From positions 2,170,001 through 2,234,000 of the forward strand of contig CM073201.1 in NCBI GenBank assembly GCA_037042915.1: DNA of 64,000 nucleotides. The letters are read 5' to 3'. How positions within the stretch are numbered: the first letter of the stretch is position 1; every line of letters starts with the position of its first letter. The position numbers and the translations under genes are program-made. The notes under the pieces were generated by a model. It had not been told where the DNA came from, ran no database searches, and saw only the letters and a list, made by a program, of their open reading frames with translations. This document shows, piece after piece, positions 33,854 through 46,000 of the stretch. The DNA is from Auricularia sp. M13. Taxonomy: Eukaryota; Basidiomycota; Agaricomycetes; Auriculariales; Auriculariaceae.

Positions 33854-34105
33854 TGCACAATAGTGCAACAGTTTTCTCAAGCGCTTCGCTAACATCTGTA
33901 GTATCTACCCTGTACAAGGGATCGGTGTAAGATATGTCAATGGATTTTTCTCGGCCTCTCGACTTTCTACTGTACCGACCACCGCCGGAAGTGGATTTCC
34001 AGCGGGACTACCGGGTGCAAAGCAGTCAAATAAAGTTGCACGTTGTCTCGACACCGGTGCAAGCTGCTCGCTCCGACCCTTCTTTGCTTCCTTCGGTCTG
34101 CCTCG

Positions 34106-35760
34106 ATGAACACACATCTCGACTTCGTCTTTACACTGCCACGTGGACGATTTCTGCTCATATTCGTCACCGCGCTCGTATGGGGCGCAATGCTCCTCCT
34201 CCTCCCGGGTACCTTCTCCCGAGACAGGCCGCGGCCGCAAACTCTCACCCCGAAAGTCCTGAAACACTGCGAACGCAGCTGGTCCATCCGCAAGCGAAAA
34301 AATTTGCATTCCTCAAGCAACCTCGTCGTATCTTTGTTTTGTACGGTTTCCCGCATTCTTCTACCTATACACTTGAAGATCCTGACACGGCATCTCAGTG
34401 GGGACAGGTGAGTTGGTGCACTAATAGTCGCGGATCGTTTTGCTAAATATTCCCCCAGTTACAGTAGGAATATGCTTCCTCTGTTTCATAGTCAGAGCTA
34501 CATCAAACCGTACAGGTGCTGATGGATGGGATGGACTGTCGGATCCCACCGAGCCATATGCTAAGCGGGTACGCTGTTCGTTGCCTGGGCCGGTGTACTC
34601 CTTCAGCTCAGTGTGCCCAGAGCACGGCGGACGGCCCACAGTGGGTGCGCAACCTTGCAGACATGAGTCGCGCTACGACTTTGGTCAATGTGCGTCGAAC
34701 TCATTATTGCGGCAATAGCTCACTATCCCGGACAGTTCGCATTCCATGGGGCAACGATCGATGGAGAAATAGTCACCTACTCGAAGGAACATTTAGACTT
34801 CAATGGACAAACGAACGCATTCCTTAACTGGTTCGCGGAGCCGTCCCCTCAGGCCCACTCTGGCTTGCCTTGGACCGGGAGCGACTCTCTTTTCATCATT
34901 GAATTTGGAAGTATGTCGCATGCGTAACATCTGAGGAAACACTCATTCCAATTCATTTTCCCAGTCAACGATGTCATGCTGGTGTTTGGGAAGGCGAAGC
35001 TGGACGGCTCTGCGCGCCTTCAGATGCATGAGACCATCATAGAGCATTACATGGCTAATGTCGACCTGTTATATCAGAAGGGAGGACGTGCATTTTCCTT
35101 CTCTCTGGTTGGTCCATTACACAGAGCTCCCGTCGTGGCTGGTACGATGCACGTTTCACCACACAGCTGTAGGCCTAACAGACCGCTCAGCCTGGGGAGA
35201 TCACTTTCGCGCCTTATTGCGGGTGAGCCGGCTAGAAATGCGAAACGGGCTCTTCTCACACATGGTGTCCAGGACGATATCATTTCGTTCAATCACATCC
35301 TTGTCAGAGCAATCGATGCCTACTGCGGCCAGCGTCCAGACATGTTTTGTTTCGTCGACGACACCTGTACGCACCATCATTCAGGTTGTGTGCATGCTGA
35401 CTATTCACAGACTCTCTGTTCAACCGCATATTGGACTGGCCGAGCGAATATAACATAAAAGAATCCAAGACGTTCTGTAAAGCTTATAGCGGAAGAACAA
35501 ATGTAAGTACCGAGTGCCATTGTTTTATTTCGCCCGTCTGACGATGAAAGGCCGAACCCGACATGAATGCGCATCCTTCGTGCGAAGGCCCTGTATCGGA
35601 TTGTGAGCCACCATCCGACGATGCTTGCGCCAACTCACTCCTTTGTACTGATCATATGCGCTCAGATTTCTGGGTCGATATTCTCCATCCGAGCTACAGC
35701 ATACACAAGATATGGGCGGATACCATGCGCCATAGACTCCTTCGTCGTATTGGCCTGTGA
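34106..35760 (+). CDS. membrane-anchored SGNH esterase (CE16-like), copy 3
   Basis: Third esterase paralog, 252 bp after copy 2. Start MNTHLDFVFTLPRGRFLLIF leads into a TM helix. The block FAFLKQPRRIF is in another frame, reconciled either by an intron from about 34171 to 34279 or by a one-base lesion. Block I ILTRHLSGDSYS is intact. Then ADGWDGLSDPTEPY, GPQWVRNL, FAFHGATIDGE, LFIIEFGINDVMLVF, HYMANVDLLYQKGGRAFSF, DMFCFVDDTY, AEPDMNAHPSCEGP and the catalytic VDILHPSYS. Stop at 35760. The exon boundaries after block I agree with those of copies 1 and 2 in place and phase. The N-terminal splice is the weak point. Confidence 0.8.
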
Positions 35761-36570
35761 TGCTCGCCAGACCGACGAGTGTCCTTCGTGGACTTGGCGT
35801 TCGAAGATAATCACCCATTTTTGCGATGATGTGGCTACCTTTACCATCAATAATCACCAATGTCCTCTGATGGGAAGATGTGAGAACAAACTCATGTGGG
35901 ATTGAGGGGTTATGGCCTTACGTTTATACCGGCGGACTTTATGATACGCGTTTGAATCCGTCTCCCGTCACGTGACACTGGCCGACAGCGCTGTCATGAC
36001 GCCTCTGGAGTTTCTGGGACGAGAAGGTTTTTGTAGCTGACGCAAGCGAGCGGCGCGAGGCACGGTGGGGTCACAGCAAGGTCACGGATCGCTTGGAACC
36101 CCGGACTCTCCGAGATCCACAGTAACGCAGAGCAAAGATAAGAAGACTTCAACAGAAGATCTTTCATCAGATATCCGTAGGGTACACACGAGCAGAGAGC
36201 ACGCGCGGTGCAAGTATCCGTGGACTATGGGAAGTCCGGGGACAAGTCGCCCGTAGGACTGTAACTCCGCTGGTTGGCCTTCTTCTGCCCCGCAAGGCGG
36301 ATGTGGGTATATACCGGACCACCCATTTGTCTGCTCGCTGCGCACACAGTCTGATTTTATAGCTTCGTTGAGGTGCTGAACAAAACCGGCGCAGGCCCGT
36401 GGGTCGGGACGACTGTGGTCCAAGAACAATAGGCGGAATACAATACCACGCCGGACGCCGGACGGCCATGCGAGCGCCACTCGCGTGCTCTATTTCTCTC
36501 TCTCACCTCCCTCAGTCTCCGTTCTCTACGCTCTTTCTCATCGCCGCGCGACCGCTCGCTCGCTTCACTC
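35761..36570. other. intergenic region upstream of PRM1
   Basis: About 0.8 kb with pyrimidine-rich sequence (CTCTATTTCTCTCTCTCACC and similar) just before the PRM1 start. Small frames on either strand have no support. Part of its 3' end is repeated at about 48.7 kb. Confidence 0.5.
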
Positions 36571-39500
36571 ATGACTGACGCTCTCCTTGATGCCCAGCAC
36601 ACGTCGCTGAAGCCCTACCTTACGCTACCACAGCTCTTTTCCCTCACCTGGCTGGCCTACCCAGTACTCTCGCTTCTCTTTGTCGCATTCCGCCTACAAA
36701 TATCTTCTGCCGATGCTCAGAACGCGGTCGCTGACGCGAAAAGCTCGCTCCTGACCAGCTGCAAAGCTGCTGAGACTGCCGCTACCGGCGCCGCCAGTCT
36801 TCCGCGCTTCCTCGCGCAGGGAACGAACACACAAATTGTCGACGCCGTTAATGGAACGCTCAACGCCGCCCGCGCAACCCTGATTCTGTCGCTCACGATC
36901 ATGGAGGCCGTCATCGAGTTCATCGTCGACATGTACCGATCGACGTTTCTCTGCTTCCTCGAGCTTGTCGTCCGTGGTGGTCTTTCCATCCTGATCAGCG
37001 CCTCGGAAGAGGTACGCACCTCTGCTCAGTGTAGCGATGCCAGGCTCACGGCCAGGCTAGATCACCAAGTTTCTGCAGAATACCCTCGGGGGCATCGCGT
37101 ATGTTGTGTCCGTATCCACGCCTTCCCGCACTAATCAATGGTGGTTCAGAAATTCAATTCGCAACGATGTGTCTGCCGCAAACAACGCAATCAACAAAGC
37201 CATCGACGCAATTAACAAAGTCGGCTCCATCTTCGGCAGTGACATCAACATTCCTCAAGTCAGCCTCCCCAGCCTGGACGCTCTGGAAAATATCAAAATC
37301 CCCAATGACTTCACGAACGCCTTGATATCTCTGAATTCCACTCTTCCCACTCTTGACGAATTGCGGGATGCCATTGACAAAGTGTAAGCGTGCACTGTTC
37401 ATCTTGCCTTTATCGCACATTGAATTATAGCCACCTAGTATTGAGGTCCCCTTTGAAGGCCTCAAACGCGACATCAACGAAACATTTTCTACCATTCAGT
37501 TCGACGCTTCAGTTCTGCCTGTCCCGCAGCGGAACACCCTTGCGTTTTGCTCGACGCTTGATACATCCGTGGTTGACCGTCTCGGTGTCGACTTGCTGCA
37601 AGTCACGAAGATCGCCACTATTCTTCTCGTGGTGATTGCTCTTTTGCTCATCGCAGCCAACTGCTTGGTCGAATGGTACAAGTACCGTTGCCTACAGGCG
37701 TCTTTAGAGCGGACGCGGCTCGCATGGACGACTAACCCGACTGTCGCGCATTCTGGTGGAGCAGGCGCACCGTCAGTGCGCTTGACGGATTACAACCTGA
37801 TGGAGTTGCTCGCGGCTTCACAGCACCCTCTCCTCACGCATCTTGCAAACCGCATCTCCGCCTTCTTCAGACTGTCGCTCTCGCAGCATGTCCACGTCCG
37901 CTGGTTTTTCTTCTATGTCTTCCATCCGCCTGCTCTAGCGTGCCTCCTCATCGGTCTGTTTGGCTTGATATCCGTCGAGCTGCAGATCGCCGCGCTTGGC
38001 CCCATTGCACGTCGCTATGAGGGCGAAGTTGCGAACTCGGTCGCTGACATCACGAGCAACATTGCTGCCTCAATCAACGATTTGATGCGTAACGAGAGCA
38101 CGGCGTACGCCACCGCAGTCAACGGGCAGGTGGACAGCATCCAGACCACCATCAACGACGGCATGTTCGGTTGGGTCAACGGCACGACGTCCACGCTCAA
38201 CGACACCCTCGTCACGTTCTACGCTGAAGTCCAGAATACCGTCGAGACCGTTTTCGGTGGGACTATTCTGGAGGCACCGGTTCAGGAATTTGTCCGCTGC
38301 CTGCTCGGAACGAAGGTGCAGGCGTTCGAGAACGCGCTAACGTTTTTGCACGACAACCTACACATTGATGTGCCGCGTGTCAGCGATGACGCGCTCATGA
38401 TGAACCAGGCGACCGTCGACGAGATCACGCGCCCGATTTCGCTCGCTGCTGTTGGCGACCAGGAGAAGGAGGGCGATGAGGGAGGTCTTGTCGGCCGGCT
38501 CATCACGCGCTATGTCGCGTCTCTCAAGAAGGAGCGCATCATGTTCCTGATCTTCCTTGGTCTCTGGGGCTTCGTCGTCCTTATTGCTATCAGCGTCATC
38601 ATGTGGCATTCGTATGGGCGGCCGCTGCTGGAACGGCGCCGGAAGCAGCGCTGGGAGCGTGAAGCGCGGACCTTCGACCGCGAAAGCTCGCCGTGGCTTC
38701 CCGACGGGGAGGGTGCCAGCCTCCATTCGGATGCGCCATCTCACACGCCTCTGAACACCACTCGCAAAACCGTACCGCCCGTCACGGAGAAGCTCGGCCA
38801 CAGTAACGCGAAGCGTCGCAACGGAAGCTGGGATTCGTTCATTGACACACCGGTGTCCATCGATGGCCAGCAGCGCGCGCCGCCCAGGAAGCTGGGGAAG
38901 TTCAAGCGCGGAAAGCGTTTGGAGGAGCAACTCGTTCCTGACGGATACGAACAACCGAGCTCGGCGTCTGCGCCTGGCGACGACGACCTCCCGCCGTCTG
39001 GCTGGTGGACACGTCTGACAGGTCTCTTTCGTTCGCAGCGGTCGTCGTGCTCCGGGGATGAAGACTGGATCGCACCGCCCGCGAACAGTCGACCCGTCTT
39101 CTCCGCACGACCCAATCTCAGCATAGACACGCAAATCAAGCCGCAGATGATGTCCCGGGGACGTTCAGCGTCCCTCCCCTTCACCCCAGGTCTTCCGCCG
39201 ATCCCCAAACTGGGCTCTGTGCCTCCCCGCCCGCCGCAGAAGAGGACCATGATGGGCGTGGAGCAAATGCGGTTCCCCGCGCCTCCCAAATCAATGCCTC
39301 TTCCCATCCATCATGCGTTTGCCCGCCAGGTGCCCGCCGACACGCCGCGTTCGCCGACTGACTTCATGACCCATTCCCGCGGGCCGAGCTTCCCGGACGT
39401 CCCCGCCCGTTCAGAGTTTCTCGTCTTTTGGCAATATGGCAGGTGTTGGCGCCGTGGGCGGAGGCTCGCCCCCAGACCATGGTCGTTTCCTGACCAATCA

Positions 39501-39693
39501 TCACGCTCATCATGCGCGCAAGTCTTCGCAGAACACCGACCCTGGTTTCAAGGCCACCAACCCGTTTGCTACACCATTTGACGAGCCTGCTATGACACCC
39601 TTCTCGGACTCCGCCCAAGTTGGCGGTGTCGCACCGCGCCGTGACAGCGCGCTTGGACACAATCCATTCCTTACACTTGGCCGTGCCATCTAA
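36571..39693 (+). CDS. PRM1: plasma membrane fusion protein PRM1
   Basis: Multi-pass membrane protein that promotes plasma-membrane fusion during mating or hyphal fusion. Five exons: 36571-37011, 37070-37098, 37150-37381, 37431-39408, 39443-39693 (976 aa). Features: an N-terminal TM ([19 protein letters not shown]), a long extracellular stretch with many Asn-glycosylation sites and coiled segments, [41 protein letters not shown], the second ectodomain ending [18 protein letters not shown], and a final TM ([20 protein letters not shown]). A long basic, Pro/Ser-rich cytosolic tail follows. The last intron is only 34 nt; without it the conserved [10 protein letters not shown] end would be out of frame. 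Several N-terminal codons are duplicated as a relic downstream of TOR. Confidence 0.93.
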
Positions 39694-40019
39694 TCCGCTC
39701 ACTGTGCCTTGCTTTCATTAGATCTACCCTCAGTTTGCTGTTTCTCGAATCTGACTCTGTGCACAAAGAATGTATCCTCTACAGCTTGTGTTTTCCCATG
39801 TGTAGCATAAATACAGTATCTCGTTTTTCTGGGATTTTTGCATTGCGCGGTCAGGACTCGCAGACTCAATGCCTCGAGGCCCCTCATTCACAAACGTTCA
39901 ATGTGCAACGTTGCGGAATATGTATGTCAACTTCTGGCACCGTGACTACTCCGACTCTCAGCCTTGGACCGGCACTTCGCGTCTCGTCCAAAGCACCATT
40001 CCACTGGGTCGCTGCGCAT
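39694..40019. other. intergenic region between PRM1 and TOR
   Basis: 326 bp serving as PRM1 3' flank and TOR promoter. No distinctive element recognised. Confidence 0.5.
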
Positions 40020-43000
40020 ATGGCCAGCGAGATCCCATCCAAGCTATGGGACGACCTACGAAGTAAGGTCCCGGAAACGCGGGCGGCGGCAGCGCGAGAC
40101 CTACACGACCAAGTGCGTGAATCCGTTCAGGCGCTATCTGAGAGCTGATACGTGTTCCAGGTAGCGAATGTAATGGCAGAGCTCAGCGCTGAAGCAGCCT
40201 GGAAGCTGTGGGACGAGCACATCAGCAGAAAGCTCTTCGAGCTCATAAAGGATAAGCAGGCGCCGGACGCGTTCGGTGCTCTATTGGCCATCGGTGAGTC
40301 CTCGTATTCTCGCGTACCATCCACGTTGCTAACCTCTCGCAGATGTGCTTTCCGAATACCTCGAGGGCGAAGAACTCGTTGAACTTGGACGAATACTTTT
40401 TCGCTTCTGGAATTACCTGCTCCTTCTATTCCCCAATGTCGACAACAGCCTGATGATTGCGGCGTCCCGTACAGCTGGCAAAGTCGTCAAGAGCGGAGGA
40501 AGCTCCTTTGGCGAGGCCTTTATTGACAAGGAGCTGCCTCGGGCGCTCGACCTACTATCAGCAACGGAGAAGGACCCGGGTCGGTACGGCGGCGTGCTGC
40601 TGCTACGCGAGCTTGCGAGAACGTGTCCGAGCCATGTGTACAAACATGTGCCGGACGTCCTGGCCAAGCTCTTCCCTTCCTTCAAGGATTCCCGGGTATG
40701 TGTTACACACCGGCCAAAGATGCGTAGTGACCGTGAATGCAGTCGTATGTGCGCGAGGGAGCAGCCGAGCTCCTCGGAACATGCCTTGAAATCCTAAACC
40801 AACGCGAACGGATCTACAAAGGCCCACTTGTTATCCAGGTACTCGGCGATGCCCAGAATGGGCTCAAGCCCAACTCGCCAACCGAGACCGTGCACGGCGC
40901 GCTGCTCGAGTACCGTGCGCTCTTCCTGCACGCTGGGCCGTTCATGCGCGAGCACTTTGCCAAGTCGTGCGAGACTGTCTTCCAGTTCCGCAACCATAAG
41001 GAAGTCCTCATTCGCCGGAGCGTGGTCATGCTCATCCCGACGCTCGCCGCGTACGACACGCCAACATTTTGTGAGAATTTTCTGCACACGAGCATGTCGT
41101 ACCTGCTATCGCAGCTCTCCAAGCCATCCGAGCGCTCTTTCGCCTTTGTCGCCATTGGGCATATCGCGAAGCCCGTGCGGAGCGAGATCAAGTCCTTCCT
41201 CGAGCCCATCATGAAGAACATCAAGGATGGCCTGCAGCAGTGTCTCGCCACTGCCAAGAAGGGTGGGCAAGCCGGGGCGATGAGCGAGGAGCCGCTCTTC
41301 CAGTGCATTGGCATGCTCGCGACGAGTGTTGGGCCCAACTTGACTCGTTTCCTGCACGACCAGTTGGACCTCATCTTCAACTGCCCATTGACAGAGCCTC
41401 TCCACCAAGCGCTCGTGGCGATTGCGAGACATATCGAACCTTTGCTTCGTACCATTCAAGGCATGTATACGCTCGTGTAGAAAGCGCGATGTATCTGATT
41501 TTTTATGCAGAGCGGCTGCTGGACATGTTATCGCTTATTCTCGTCGGACAGACGTACAAACCCATTGGAGCACCGCCGCGACAAGACTCGGCGACGGCGA
41601 CGGCGCTCGCTGCGGGCAGTACGTCCTCGCGCGACCCGCAGCTGCTGAAGCTTGCACTTCACATCCTCGGCACGTTCGATTTTTCCGGCCACGTCCTGAA
41701 CGAGTTTGTGCGCAGCGCAGCCTTGCCGTATTTGGAGGACGACAACGCGGACATACGGCACTCGGCCGCACTGACGTGCTGCAAGCTGTTCGTTAAGGAG
41801 CCCATTTGGGAGCAGTCGTCCATCAACGCGGCCGAAATCATTCACGACGTGCTCGGCAAACTGCTCATGGTCGGCGTCGCCGACCCCGACCCCGATATCC
41901 GACAGACGGTGCTATCGAACCTAGACGAGAAATTTGATGGCCATCTCGCGCAGGCCGAGCACGTCCGCGCCGTCTTTGTCGCTGTCAACGACGAGGTATT
42001 CGCCAACCGGCTCGCGGCCATCCGACTCGTCGGCCGCCTCGCGCAATACAACCCCGCGTACATCATGCCCAGCCTGCGGAAGGCGATATGTCAACTCATG
42101 GCTGAGCTCGAGTACAGTCCCTCTCCGCGTGGGAAGGAGGAGGCGTCCAGGCTGGTGACCGCGCTTGCCGGCGGGACGCGACCACTCATCCGCTCGTATG
42201 CACTCGGAATGCTGCGCGTTCTCTTGCCTAAAGCCGAAGACCCGAACCCTGAGGTCGCAGCGCAGGCCATCGTCGGTCTCGGCGAGCTTGCGAGCGTGGG
42301 CGGCGAAGACTACTTGCCGCACATCCCTCAGCTGATGGGCATCGTCATTGGTTGCTTGAAGGACAGCGCTGTCCAGGAGAAGCGAGATGCAGCACTCAAG
42401 GCCCTGGGCCAGATATGTTCCAACACCGGCTATGTTGTTGAACCGCTTGTAGAGTATCCGGAGCTACTTCCCAGCCTTGTCAAGATCCTCGGAGGTCAAG
42501 AACAGTCTGTGGAGGTCAAGCGTGAGGTCGTTAAAGTCATGGGTATTTTGGGTGCCATTGACCCATATCGGCGCAAGGTAAGTCTGTAGTTTCAGGTATC
42601 ACCTGGTACAGGACTGACCATCGGTAGGGAATCAAAGTAGAGGAGAGCCCGCTGGACAGTAATGCTGTCCGTACAGACGTGGTCCAAGCCTCCGTTCCCC
42701 TGGGTGGTTCTGCAAACGAGGAGTATTACCAAAGCGTTGTCATCCACAGTTTGCTACGCGTGCTTCAGGATCCGTCACTGTCCACATCCTCGTACGCGGC
42801 CATTGACGCGATCATGTCGATCTTCAAGATGCAGGGGATGAAAGGCGCCGTCTACCTGGACAAGGTGTGTGGTTCACGAAGTCCTTCATCTGTGTCCTCA
42901 TTTCTCTAGGTCCTTCCCGCATTTATCGCAGTCATCAGAAGCAGCACTTCACGTTTCCAAGAGACGTATCTCCAGCAGCTCGCACTTCTTGTCGGCATGG

Positions 43001-46000
43001 TTAAGCAGCACATACGAGGCTATCTCCCGGAACTGTTCAAGCTCGCCGAGGACTTGTGGCAAAACTCGAGTCTCCAAGTCGCGATTGTTGGTCTCATCGA
43101 GGCGTTGGCGAAGGCACTCGACACTGAGTTTCGACCGTTCCTCCCAATAGCGCTGCCTACCCTGCTTAGGGTATTCGAGGGCGAGCATAGTTCCAACGAG
43201 AAGCGGCAGCAGGCTCAAATTCATACGCTTCGCGCCTTCGTTGCTTTTGGCAGCAATATCGAGGAGTATCTTCACCTCGTCATCCCCGTCATCGTTCGTG
43301 CATGCGAGGGACCGAATAGTTCGATTGCGCTCAGGAAGCAAGCGGTCCTAACAATCGACATGCTCTCGCGTCGCTTGAACTTCTCCGACCACGTCTCACG
43401 GATTATTCACCCGCTCGTAAGGACTCTCGCCATCGGGAATCAAGAACTTCGCGCAGTCATTATGGACACGCTTTGTGCGCTGGTATTTCAGCTGGGCTCC
43501 GAGTTTTCGATCTTTGTGCCTATGATCAATAAGGTGCGGAGTGCTCGTTCTCGTTCAAGATTCATTCTGATTCGGATCGTCGCTTGTAGTGTCTCTTGCG
43601 CAACCGTATCGTGCACCCGAAGTACGAAGAGTTGATTGCGAAGCTCTTGAACGGCGAGCGGCTCCCGCAGGAGTTTGGACAAATTGAGTACGCTGCGCCT
43701 TCCCTGAATGTCTTGACGACGACTTTACTGACAAGTGCTTAATTTCAGATTTAATGACGCACAGACTCCGGACATTGTCTCTTCGGCCGAGCTCCCGAAA
43801 AACCTCGTCAACCAGCAGCACTTGAAGCAGGCATGGGACACGTCCAGCATTGCGTCCCGCGATGATTGGCTAGAGTGGTACCGGCGCGTTTCCATCGAGT
43901 TCCTCAAAGAGTCCCCGTCGCATGCTCTACGCGCGTGCACAAATCTACTCGATCCTGGGATGTCGGGTGGCAAGGAGCTTGCTAGGGATCTCTTCAACGT
44001 TTCGTTCCTATCGTGTTATACCCAGTTGTATGACAACTACCAGGTGCGTGGTCACACAGCGCTCCAGGCGGGTACTAACACTACCTCGTAGACCGATCTT
44101 GTTGCTTCGATTGAAGTTGCCATTGGGCATGGTGTCATACCGTCGGAGGTCGTTATTGCCCTGCTAAACTTGGCAGAGTTCATGGAACACCAAGACGTTC
44201 CACTGCCGATAGACAGCAGGGTCTGGGGCGAGCTGGCCTTCGACTTTCACGCGTATGCGAAGGCACTCCATTACAAGGAACTCGAATTCTTCAACGACAA
44301 TTCGCACGCTGTCATGGAAAGCCTTCTAAACATCAACACCAAGTTGCAGCAGCACGATGCTGCTTTTGGCACGTTGAAGGCCGCGAAGATGACGACGGGG
44401 CACATTGATCTCGTCCGTCATGAGGAGTGGTTTGAGCGCCTGGGTCGTTGGCAAGAGGCCCTCGATGGGTATAATCGATTGGCAGAGACCGACCCGGATT
44501 CGTTCAGCATTGCGACAGGTCGCATGCGGTGTCTTCATGCTCTGGGCGAGTGGGAACAACTCGCGCGTCTTGTTGACGACAACTGGGATCGTGCCGGGAA
44601 CGAGGATCGTAAGGCTCTGGCACCGCTCGCGGCTGCAGCTGCTTGGTCTCTTAGCGACTGGGATGGCATGGACGACTACATTGCCGCCATGTCGCATGAT
44701 TCTCCCGATCGTTTCTTCTATCGTGCCATTCTTTCGGTCCACCGCAACCACTTCCCAAAGGCGCTTACACAAATTCAGCGTGCCCGCGACCTGATAGAAT
44801 CCGAGTTTACACCCTTGCTAGGCGAAGACTATGGTCGTAGCTACCAGTGAGTAGCCCTTTCTTCGTTCTCTAGTTGACTCATGTCCTGTTAGAGCCATGA
44901 TACATGCACAAATGCTCTCGGAACTCGAAGAAATCATCACTTACAAGCAGTGCTCTGATCAGCCCGAGCGACAAGAGACGATTCGTAAGACCTGGATGAA
45001 ACGGTGCGTAGCGTGCGGCTCCTTTTTCTTCGAATTTACCCCGCACAGATTGCAGGGCTGCCAGCCGGAAGTCGACGTTTGGCAACGAGTTCTTCAGGTC
45101 CGCGCGCTGGTCCTGAGCCCCGTGGAGGACAACGCCATGTGGATCAAGTTCGCCAATTTGTGTCGGAAGAAGGGGAGGATGTATCTCGCCAACAAGACAT
45201 TCAATTCCATCAACCCACCTAATGCTCAGGTACTGTCCTTGTGATATCGGTGGCGATCATATCTCACACATCCTAGGAGCCATTCCGTGTCCCGCCAGCC
45301 GTCGTCTATTCTCGACTCAAGTACATGTGGGCGAATAACGAAAAGCCGGAAGCACTGAACGTTTTGCTGGAGTTTTCGGAGGATTTGCGTCGTCTCGTCG
45401 CTCACAATGATGGGCACAGCTGGGATGCACAGGATGTCGAAGACTATACCAAACTCCTTGCTCGGTGCTACCTTAAACAAGGCGAGTGGCAGACAGAAAT
45501 GACGCCCTCTTGGGTTGAGGTAAGCGGTCTGGGGACAAGTCACCCGGCGCATCTAATTTGCCTCTCAGGACTCAGTCAAGGTCCTCGAGGCTTTCGAGCG
45601 CGCTACTCAGTACGACCCCGTGTGGTATAAGGCCTGGCATACCTGGGCCCTCGCAAACATTGAAGTCGTCGCACACGTCGAGTCGCACACGACGCGCTTA
45701 GAGGACCATGTGCCAGACGTGGTCGCAACGCGGATTGTCGCGGCGGTGGAAGGACTTCTGCGGTCAATCGCCCTCGGAAAACAGAGTTCATTGCAGGACG
45801 CCTTGCGGCTTCTCACACTTTGGTTCAAGTTCGGTCACAACGACGATGTTAGCCACGCCGTCGGAAGTGGTTTCTCGATGGTATCCGTGGATACCTGGCT
45901 TGATGTCATTCCTCAGGTGCGTTGGGATTGATGAGATATCAACGGTGCTCATGAGTCCAATAGATCATCGCGCGTATTCAGACACCCAGCTTGAACATTG

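Noticed and set aside
26000-36000. Secondary-metabolite or xylan-degradation cluster
   Set aside because: Only paralogous esterases plus unrelated receptor and kinase genes; no backbone enzyme, transporter or regulator was found.
38358-39307. Long minus-strand frames (up to 258 aa) inside PRM1
   Set aside because: Shadows of the GC-rich plus-strand PRM1 coding exon; no family features.
40814-41455. 213-aa minus-strand frame inside TOR
   Set aside because: Antisense shadow of the HEAT-repeat exons.
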